Part shown: positions 7,156 through 13,129 of the stretch, in pieces
Layout of the letters: each line of letters starts with the position of its first letter
Numbering within the stretch: the stretch's first letter is position 1
Notes under the pieces: generated by a model
What the model was told of the DNA's origin: nothing
The model's input: the letters and a program-made list of their open reading frames with translations, nothing else
Database searches by the model: none
NCBI GenBank assembly: GCA_035354275.1
Contig: DAOQAU010000029.1
Coordinates: 1-21,114 of the forward strand
Origin: DAOQAU01 sp035354275
GTDB taxonomy: Bacteria > Cyanobacteriota > Vampirovibrionia > Gastranaerophilales > Gastranaerophilaceae
Direction: 5' to 3'
DNA: 21,114 nt
Made by a program: the position numbers and the translations under genes

Positions 7156-9507
7156 AATTTCGCCTTCAAAAAGTGCTGTTTTGTACTCTTGTGACTCTTC
7201 AAGCAGGGTTTTAAATTCTTTATATTTTTTTGTATGAAGGGTTTTTGTAATGTCTGATACGTCAAAAAGTTCTATTTTATAATCTTTTTCGCTTTTGTCA
7301 AGGATTTGAAGAAGTCCTGCTTCTTCAAAGGTTTGAATCATAAAAGTTATTATGTTTTCATCCATTGCGAGAAAAACGGAACTTTTTTCAAGGTTAAACA
7401 CCCCTTGTTGATTTTTGAAAGAATATCTTAACATCCCTGAAAAGGTTTTTAAAAGCTCTTTTTCATCGATTTTTTTCACATCATAATTCATAAAATGCAA
7501 AAATTTGGGCGAAGCTTTTGAAATAATTTCTGTAAAGACTTTTTCTGAAGGCGGATAATCAAAAAACATCAAAGCGTCGCATTTGCCGAGCGTTTGACGA
7601 TTAAAAATTCTTTCAGACAAAGCATTATAAGGCTTAAGCGCATTTATAACCGCTTTATCTTCTGCAAAAACAGAAATTTTTAAATCAGAATTTCTGACAT
7701 AATCTTCAACATTTGCATGAATGTTTGTTTTTTTTCTGTGATCGTAATACTTAATTTGAGAAGGATTTTGAACCTGTTCAAAAACTTGTTCTTCGACAAG
7801 GCTTTCGGAATGAACATCTTCTAAAATCAGTTGTATTGAAGTATTTCCGTTATAAGTATTGGTTTGTGGGTAAAAGGCAATATCAAGTTTGTCGCCCTGG
7901 TTAAGAGAAACATCTCCTTTTTGCCACCAAATGCAGTCGTAAGTGTTATTTTGAGTGTCGCCGACTGTGAGTTTAAGATGGTTTCTGTCTGCGCCCATTA
8001 ATTTTTTCTGCAATACAGTCAAATTATTCAGAACAAAAATCGGATTGGGGTTTTCCGCCCCGAACGGTTGTAAGCGTTCAATGTCTGCAATTAAGTTTCC
8101 GCTTATTTCGCCCGGTTCAAGTTCCATATCAACATGGAGCGTCGGAAGAAGTTTTTTATCACCGACAATTTCGTTGATCGTTTTGTTAAGCGCGGTTTTA
8201 ACTTCTTCAAAAGAAATTTTTTGGCTGTCAAAGGCAAATCCGCCTGCCATTGAATGACCGCCAAAGCCTTCAAAAAGCTCAGCATTTGCCGATAAAACAT
8301 CATAAACATCTACCCCTTCAATACTTCTTGAAGAACATCTTATCTGTTTTGTCTCTTCGCTGAAAGTCATTAAAAACGCAGGTTTATAGTATTTTTCTAC
8401 AAATTTTGAGGCGACAATTCCTACAATTCCTACATGCCATTTGGGGTTAAAAAGTATTATTGCATTATCCGAATTGCCTTGTGTTTTGAACATCTCTTGG
8501 GCTTCTAAAAAAGTGTCCTCGCACAGTTTTTGGCGAACTTTATTGAAATTGTCAAGGGCGATTATTGATATTTCAATTTCTTGTTTATTGTCTGAAGTTA
8601 AAACTTTAAGTGCGTTTTCCACCGTATCAAGTCTTCCTGATGCATTAATTCTGGGGGCTACACCGAAAGCAATTCTGTCTGCGGTTATTCCTGTGTCGTT
8701 CCAATTGCCTGAAACCTCCAACAGCCTCTTTAAGCCGTAGTGTTTTCCGTTTGAAATCAACTCAAGACCTTTAGTAACAAAATATCTGTTTTCACCAATT
8801 AACGGAACAATATCGGCGATTGTGCCCACTGTTACATAGGGCAATAAGTCATATACAAAATCAAGTTTTTTATAGTGTTCCAAAATTGCCTGCGCCAGTT
8901 TAAAGGCAACGCCTACACCTGCAAGCGACGTCAAATATTTGATTTCTTTTGCCGATAATGTAGCATTAAGGGCATTTTGAGCCTTAGGATTAATTATCGC
9001 AAGGGCTTCGGGCAAAATTTCAGGTGCTTCGTGGTGGTCGGTTATAATGACATCAACCTTAAAACTTTTTAAAAACTGAACTTGCTCAACATCACTGACT
9101 GCGCAGTCAACCGTTATGATAAGTTTTGGTTTTTTTGTTGCCAGTAGCTTTACAAGTGCTTTTGAATTAAGCCCGTGACCTTCTAAATCTCTATCGGGAA
9201 TAAAATAATCGACTTTTGCGCCTAAATGCCTGAACGTTCTCAACAAAAGCGAAGTCGAAGTAACTCCGTCAGCATCAAAATCGCCGTAAATCAAGATGTT
9301 TTCCTGATTGTCAACCGCTTTTGAAATCCTGTCAACAGCATTTTGCATGTCACAAAAAACATTAGGGTGGGTTAATTTTAACTCAAGCGGATTTAAAAAT
9401 TCTTTTATTTCGACTTGTGTTTTTACCCCGCGCGAAAACAAAAGTCTTTCCAGTAAAGGCTTGTTTTTTAATTTTGAATCTTTATTTACTATCCACTCTT
9501 TTTTCAT
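7147..9507 (-). CDS. recJ: Single-stranded-DNA-specific exonuclease RecJ
   Basis: A 5'-3' ssDNA exonuclease used in recombination and mismatch/base-excision repair. The DHH phosphoesterase core has metal ligands in GDFDADG (residues 75-81), Asp134 (VDCAVSD), the DHH triad at 157-159 and Asp232 (ADIVPL). The DHHA1 domain carries GGHSMAGG at 416-423. An OB-fold region follows (about 465-570). At 786 residues it is longer than E. coli RecJ (577), with an extra C-terminal domain of about 210 residues like that of Bacillus-type RecJ. The ATG is preceded by GGGGAT at 8 nt on the minus strand. It lies downstream of the ctpA-like gene but beyond a terminator hairpin, and its 3' end overlaps the convergent yqeG-like gene. 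Confidence 0.95.
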   Translation of the reverse strand: MKKEWIVNKDSKLKNKPLLERLLFSRGVKTQVEIKEFLNPLELKLTHPNVFCDMQNAVDRISKAVDNQENILIYGDFDADGVTSTSLLLRTFRHLGAKVDYFIPDRDLEGHGLNSKALVKLLATKKPKLIITVDCAVSDVEQVQFLKSFKVDVIITDHHEAPEILPEALAIINPKAQNALNATLSAKEIKYLTSLAGVGVAFKLAQAILEHYKKLDFVYDLLPYVTVGTIADIVPLIGENRYFVTKGLELISNGKHYGLKRLLEVSGNWNDTGITADRIAFGVAPRINASGRLDTVENALKVLTSDNKQEIEISIIALDNFNKVRQKLCEDTFLEAQEMFKTQGNSDNAIILFNPKWHVGIVGIVASKFVEKYYKPAFLMTFSEETKQIRCSSRSIEGVDVYDVLSANAELFEGFGGHSMAGGFAFDSQKISFEEVKTALNKTINEIVGDKKLLPTLHVDMELEPGEISGNLIADIERLQPFGAENPNPIFVLNNLTVLQKKLMGADRNHLKLTVGDTQNNTYDCIWWQKGDVSLNQGDKLDIAFYPQTNTYNGNTSIQLILEDVHSESLVEEQVFEQVQNPSQIKYYDHRKKTNIHANVEDYVRNSDLKISVFAEDKAVINALKPYNALSERIFNRQTLGKCDALMFFDYPPSEKVFTEIISKASPKFLHFMNYDVKKIDEKELLKTFSGMLRYSFKNQQGVFNLEKSSVFLAMDENIITFMIQTFEEAGLLQILDKSEKDYKIELFDVSDITKTLHTKKYKEFKTLLEESQEYKTALFEGEISV

Positions 9508-9566
9508 AAAAATATCCCCGAATTTATTTTAACAGGAACAAGAATAATTTAACAGTAATTATTCAA

Positions 9567-9606
9567 TAACAGGGCGGAATTTTTTAAGAAAAATTCCGCC
9601 CTGTTA
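9567..9606 (-). terminator. Terminator hairpin after the S41 protease gene
   Basis: An 18-bp perfect stem (9567-9584 with 9589-9606) with a 4-nt loop TAAG. The outer part is GC-rich (CAGGGCGG) and the inner part is A/T only. On the minus strand it lies just after the protease stop and before recJ. The following tract (TTATTGAATAATT) is only moderately T-rich, so some readthrough into recJ is possible. No other content was seen in 9508-9621. Confidence 0.8.
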
Positions 9607-9621
9607 CTATTTACCATTTAC

Positions 9622-10839
9622 TCACTTACAGCAGCTTGATTTATTAATCAAATCAACTAATACCTCGTTTGCTTTTTTAAGCTGTTTATCATCTTTGTTT
9701 TTTATGTCATCATCGGATAATTCAACCAAAATATCAGGGTCGATTCCTTTTTTATTTATGTCTGTACCGTTGGGCGTAAGATATTTTTGGATTGTAATAT
9801 TAATTCCGGAATTATTCGGCAGTCTGTTGATTTCTTGAACAAGCCCTTTTCCGAAAGATTTTTCACCCACGATTACGGCTCTTTTGTTGTCTTTAAGCGC
9901 ACCGCTTAAAATTTCGCTTGCACTTGCAGAGCCTTTGTTAATAAGCACCACAACGGGTTTTTTAGTAACGCAGCCGCCCATTGTTCTTTGAGTTTCTTTG
10001 TAGCCGTCTCTGTCAACCGTGCTTACTATAATACCGTTAGGAAGCAAAAGGTTTGAGATAAAAATAGCGTTACTCAATAGCCCTCCGGGATTTGAACGCA
10101 AATCTATAATAAACCCGTCTTTGTCTTTTGACTGAACAAGTATTGTTTCAAATTCTTTTGAAGTATTTTTACTTATAAAAGAACTCAACCTTATATATCC
10201 GACGTTTTTAGGTAAAATAACGTCATTAGGAATTTTTGTAGAAACGGATTTTATTTCAATTTCTTTTCTGGCGATTGTATAAGGTTTTATATCTTCTTTT
10301 CTTTTAACCAAAAGCGTAACGGTTGTTCCTTCTTCGCCTCTTATTTTATCGGCTGCTTTGTCTATTGCCATTCCTTTTGTACTCACCCCGTCTATTTCTA
10401 AAATTTCATCTTCGGCTAAAAGCCCTGCTTTTTCGGCAGGTGAAGATTCAATCGGAGCAATTACCATTAATTTCCCGTCACGGACTGCTATTTGAATACC
10501 TATTCCTTTTAATGAGCCTTTTATTGAACTTGTTTCTTCGGCAAATTCTTTAGGATCAAGAAATTTTGTATAAGGGTCGTCGAGACTTGCTACCATTGTA
10601 TTAATAGCAACATACGCATCTTCATCTGTTTTTATGTAATTGTCGTATTTGTGCCGCCAAGTATTCCAATCCTGCATATTGTTTGTCTGGTCAACGTATT
10701 TTGTATTTATAAGCTTCCAAACATTGTCATACAACTCTGCCGATTGATAAGAAAACGCACTTAGTCCAAATGCAAAAATCCCAAAAAATACTAACCCAAA
10801 CGCCGCAAAACGTTTCTTAAATCCATTTTTAATATCCAT
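9622..10839 (-). CDS. ctpA: Carboxyl-terminal processing protease (S41, PDZ)
   Basis: An S41-family serine protease that clips or degrades envelope proteins from the C-terminus. With the start at 10839 it is 405 residues long. A basic start followed by a hydrophobic helix (about 9-30, ending ...SAFS) is a signal peptide or anchor, so it acts in the periplasm. The PDZ domain covers about 105-185, and the protease core contains LRSNPGG (247-253), nucleophile Ser306 (in GSASASE) and general base Lys331 (in SFGKG), spaced 25 residues apart as in known CtpA enzymes. An upstream in-frame TTG at 10854 is unlikely as a start because GAGGAGA, the SD for the ATG at 10839, lies within that extension. 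The C-terminus ends in a Cys-Cys-Lys tail. The gene symbol is by family. Confidence 0.93.
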   Translation of the reverse strand: MDIKNGFKKRFAAFGLVFFGIFAFGLSAFSYQSAELYDNVWKLINTKYVDQTNNMQDWNTWRHKYDNYIKTDEDAYVAINTMVASLDDPYTKFLDPKEFAEETSSIKGSLKGIGIQIAVRDGKLMVIAPIESSPAEKAGLLAEDEILEIDGVSTKGMAIDKAADKIRGEEGTTVTLLVKRKEDIKPYTIARKEIEIKSVSTKIPNDVILPKNVGYIRLSSFISKNTSKEFETILVQSKDKDGFIIDLRSNPGGLLSNAIFISNLLLPNGIIVSTVDRDGYKETQRTMGGCVTKKPVVVLINKGSASASEILSGALKDNKRAVIVGEKSFGKGLVQEINRLPNNSGINITIQKYLTPNGTDINKKGIDPDILVELSDDDIKNKDDKQLKKANEVLVDLINKSSCCK

Positions 10840-10870
10840 TAAATTTCTCCTCAAGTTTCTCTTCTTATTA

Positions 10871-10892
10871 AATATTATTACATAATAATATT
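10871..10892. promoter_or_regulatory. AT-only inverted repeat upstream of the protease gene
   Basis: AATATTATT and AATAATATT are perfect 9-bp arms around ACAT. It lies 32 bp upstream of the ctpA ATG, where a -10/operator would be. It may be a regulator site or a chance product of AT-rich DNA; no convincing -35 accompanies it. Confidence 0.35.
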
Positions 10893-10945
10893 ACGATGTA
10901 AAAAAATCAAAAATGTTTCAATAATTTCAGAAAATTAATAAATAA

Positions 10946-10973
10946 TTGGAAAAAAATAATTTTGAGTTATAAT
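10946..10973 (+). promoter_or_regulatory. Promoter of the 42-residue ORF and 235-residue gene
   Basis: TTGGAA (10946-10951) and a perfect TATAAT (10968-10973) are separated by 16 bp. The start point would be near 10980, about 30 nt before the small ORF, which has its own SD (ACAGGAGAA). Confidence 0.7.
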
Positions 10974-11009
10974 AATGTTGTTAAATTCAGCAAAAACAGG
11001 AGAAAATCG

Positions 11010-11138
11010 ATGCACGAATACGTATTTAAGATGAAAAAAGGTGAAATTGAAATAGAATTAAAGTCTGACGATATTGAATTTGTTGAACAACAGCTTAACA
11101 AATGGCGTGAAGACATCATGAAAAACAATTCAAAATAG
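11010..11138 (+). CDS. 42-residue hypothetical protein, stand-alone module
   Basis: A short ORF of 42 codons with good expression signals: TATAAT promoter, SD AGGAGA 6 nt before the ATG, and a TAG stop 22 bp before the next gene. I do not recognise a named family. The predicted layout is two beta strands (YVFKMKKGEIEIEL, residues 4-17) and one amphipathic helix (about 21-38, with EFVEQQL and a Trp). Residues 4-32 align without gaps to residues 3-31 of the following protein with 12 identities (Tyr, Phe, Lys-Lys-Gly, Ile, Glu, Asp, Val-Glu, Gln, Trp). That makes the ORF credible despite its size and indicates a duplicated small domain. Its role is unknown; it could bind the same partner as, or dimerise with, the larger protein. 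Confidence 0.8.
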   Translation: MHEYVFKMKKGEIEIELKSDDIEFVEQQLNKWREDIMKNNSK

Positions 11139-11160
11139 TTTTTATTTCGAGGCAGGTTAA

Positions 11161-11868
11161 GTGAAATATTCTTTTACATTCAAAAAAGGTGATATTTTTG
11201 TTGAATTCACAACAAGTGATAAACTTGTCGTGGAAAAACAGTTTAAATTTTGGGTTGATGCGGCATCTGATTACAGCCGCAAACATCCATCAGCAAAACC
11301 TGCAAAAGAAAATCCAAAGGCACCTTTAAAAGAAGAAAAAGTATCAACTGCAAAGCCTCAAAAACAGGTTGAAACAAAATCCGTTAAAAATAAAAAAGAA
11401 GAAGCACAAGAAGAGCCTAAAGAAGTTTTTGACAAAGCCTCCACACTTTTAAAAACAATTAATTTAATTCAAAATCCGAAACTGCCCAAAGAAGAAAAGC
11501 CAAAGTCCGAACCTGATTTTGAAAAAGTGCTTGAAAAAACAATTGAAAAACCGTCTTTTGAACCTTCAAAAAAACATGATAAAACTTTTTTGGAACTTGT
11601 TAATTCTAAAGAATCTCAGGATAAACTTCATCACTTTATAACGGCGGCTTATTATTTATCCGAATACGAAAAAACTGATAGATTCACCCTAAAACAAGTT
11701 AATTCAAAACTTATGCAAAATTTATCCGAAGTTATTGACCATTCGGTTTTACAGGATTCCATCAGACAAGAATTGATTGAAGTTGTGCCGGATTATACAG
11801 GAACTTCTGAAGTTTGCGAATACACGCTCACACCAAAAGGTGAAGAATTTTTTACAAACTTAAAGTAA
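11161..11868 (+). CDS. Hypothetical protein: small N-terminal module, charged linker, winged-helix-like C-terminus
   Basis: A 235-residue protein of no family I recognise. Residues 1-40 are a beta-beta-alpha module paralogous to the preceding 42-residue protein. Residues 41-138 are a Lys/Glu/Pro-rich, probably disordered linker. Residues 140-235 are folded and mostly helical, ending in EYTLTPKGEEFF, the strand-then-helix pattern common at the wing of winged-helix DNA-binding domains; the FTLKQVNSKL segment (175-184) could be a helix of the same domain. A DNA-binding role is therefore possible but not shown. The start is GTG with GGCAGG just upstream. It forms an operon with the small ORF, 22 bp apart. 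The next gene has its own -10, so it may be separate. Confidence 0.8.
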   Translation: MKYSFTFKKGDIFVEFTTSDKLVVEKQFKFWVDAASDYSRKHPSAKPAKENPKAPLKEEKVSTAKPQKQVETKSVKNKKEEAQEEPKEVFDKASTLLKTINLIQNPKLPKEEKPKSEPDFEKVLEKTIEKPSFEPSKKHDKTFLELVNSKESQDKLHHFITAAYYLSEYEKTDRFTLKQVNSKLMQNLSEVIDHSVLQDSIRQELIEVVPDYTGTSEVCEYTLTPKGEEFFTNLK

Positions 11869-11916
11869 TGTGTCATTAAGTAATATTAATATTTTTTTCT
11901 TTGTATTTTTTTGGGC

Positions 11917-11922
11917 TATAAT
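11917..11922 (+). promoter_or_regulatory. Predicted -10 of the efflux operon
   Basis: A perfect TATAAT 35 nt before the adaptor ATG. The region 16-18 bp upstream is a T-rich run (TTTTCT) and only a poor -35. No clear operator is seen in 11869-11956. Just upstream, AATATTAATATT followed by T's (11882-11898) could weakly terminate the preceding unit. Confidence 0.5.
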
Positions 11923-11956
11923 TAAAACAGCCGTTTGATTAGGGAGATAAGGATAA

Positions 11957-13126
11957 ATGAAGAAAAAAATTATTATAATTTCAGCGATTATTGCAGCAGC
12001 AGTAGTGGCGAGGTTTGTATTTTCACTTTACGGACAAATTATGATGGGCAAAATGATGGCAAAAACAGCCACCCCGAGTGTTGTTTTAGGTGAAATCCAA
12101 ACCGCAGATGTTTTAAAACAAGTTGAAGCTCCGGGCAGAATTTTATCCAAATACAGAATTGACGTTCTTGCAAGAATTGACGGCTATCTGACAAAAAGCT
12201 ATTTTAAAGAAGGTGACCACGTCAAAAAAGGTCAGGTTTTATTTGAAATTGAACCCGAAGAATGGTATCTTGCGGTCAAAAAAGCCCGCGCCAATGTCGC
12301 AAACACAAAAGCCCAGCTTATCTATGCCGAAAAACAGCTTAAAAGAGGCGAAGAACTTGTAAAACAAGATTACATAGCAAAAGCCGCTTATGACAACCTT
12401 TTATCCCAAAGAGATGCGCTCAGTGCCCAACTTACCCTAAATCAGGCAACCCTAAGCGATGCCCTCAGAAATTACGGCTATACAAAGGTCAAAGCTCCGG
12501 TTGACGGGCAGGTCGGTATGATTACGGTCACAGTGGGCAACTACGTAAACCCAAGTGCAGGTGCGCTTACCACCATTTACAGCAACAATCCGATTTATGT
12601 TACTTTCCCTATTGACTCAAAAGAGTATGATATTCTTACAAAAATTGATGCCGAAAATGTTGTTCGCAAAGTAGATTTATTTTTTCCGACAGGTGAAAAA
12701 TATGAAATTCAGGGCAATCAAGACTTTCATGACAACAAAGTCGATGAAACTACAGGAACGGTCACTATGCGCGCCACTTTTGAAAACCCTAAATCAAGAC
12801 TGCTTAACGGTGATTTTGTAAAAGTTATTGTGTTTTCAAAAAACACAATAAACGTACCGATTGTTCCGCAAACGGCAGTTTTGGAAAACCCTCAGGGAAA
12901 ATACGTTTATGCGGTTGACGAAAAAAACATTCCGCATATTGTTCAAATTAAAATTTCAGGACAATACAAAGACAACTGGATTGTCACAGAAGGGCTCAAG
13001 AAAAGCGATATAATTGTCGTTGACGGAATTCAAAAAGTCATTCCGGACAGACCCGTTAAGATTGTTGATAAAGAGACTATGGAAAAAATTAAAAAACATC
13101 AAAAACCGGAAGAAGGCAAAAAATAA
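11957..13126 (+). CDS. RND efflux periplasmic adaptor (membrane fusion protein)
   Basis: The AcrA/MexA-type adaptor that links the inner-membrane pump to the outer-membrane channel. It has 389 residues. A membrane helix at about 4-24 lacks a lipobox Cys, so it is anchored by an uncleaved helix rather than by lipid. The two lipoyl half-motifs lie at about 65-102 (VLARIDGYLTKSYFKEGDHVKKGQ) and 175-210 (KAPVDGQVG), flanking a helical hairpin (about 103-172). A beta-barrel (about 210-295) and a membrane-proximal domain (about 295-375) follow. The ATG has AAGGAT upstream. The pump gene starts 3 bp after its stop, so this is the first gene of the pump operon. Confidence 0.94.
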   Translation: MKKKIIIISAIIAAAVVARFVFSLYGQIMMGKMMAKTATPSVVLGEIQTADVLKQVEAPGRILSKYRIDVLARIDGYLTKSYFKEGDHVKKGQVLFEIEPEEWYLAVKKARANVANTKAQLIYAEKQLKRGEELVKQDYIAKAAYDNLLSQRDALSAQLTLNQATLSDALRNYGYTKVKAPVDGQVGMITVTVGNYVNPSAGALTTIYSNNPIYVTFPIDSKEYDILTKIDAENVVRKVDLFFPTGEKYEIQGNQDFHDNKVDETTGTVTMRATFENPKSRLLNGDFVKVIVFSKNTINVPIVPQTAVLENPQGKYVYAVDEKNIPHIVQIKISGQYKDNWIVTEGLKKSDIIVVDGIQKVIPDRPVKIVDKETMEKIKKHQKPEEGKK

Positions 13127-13129
13127 ACA

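Noticed and set aside
8441..8740. Plus-strand ORF inside recJ
   Set aside because: RecJ motifs prove the minus strand is coding there; this frame has no recognisable protein features.
11882..11898. AATATTAATATT plus T-run as a terminator of the 235-residue gene
   Set aside because: The stem has no G/C pair and is likely to occur by chance in AT-rich DNA; mentioned only as a weak possibility.
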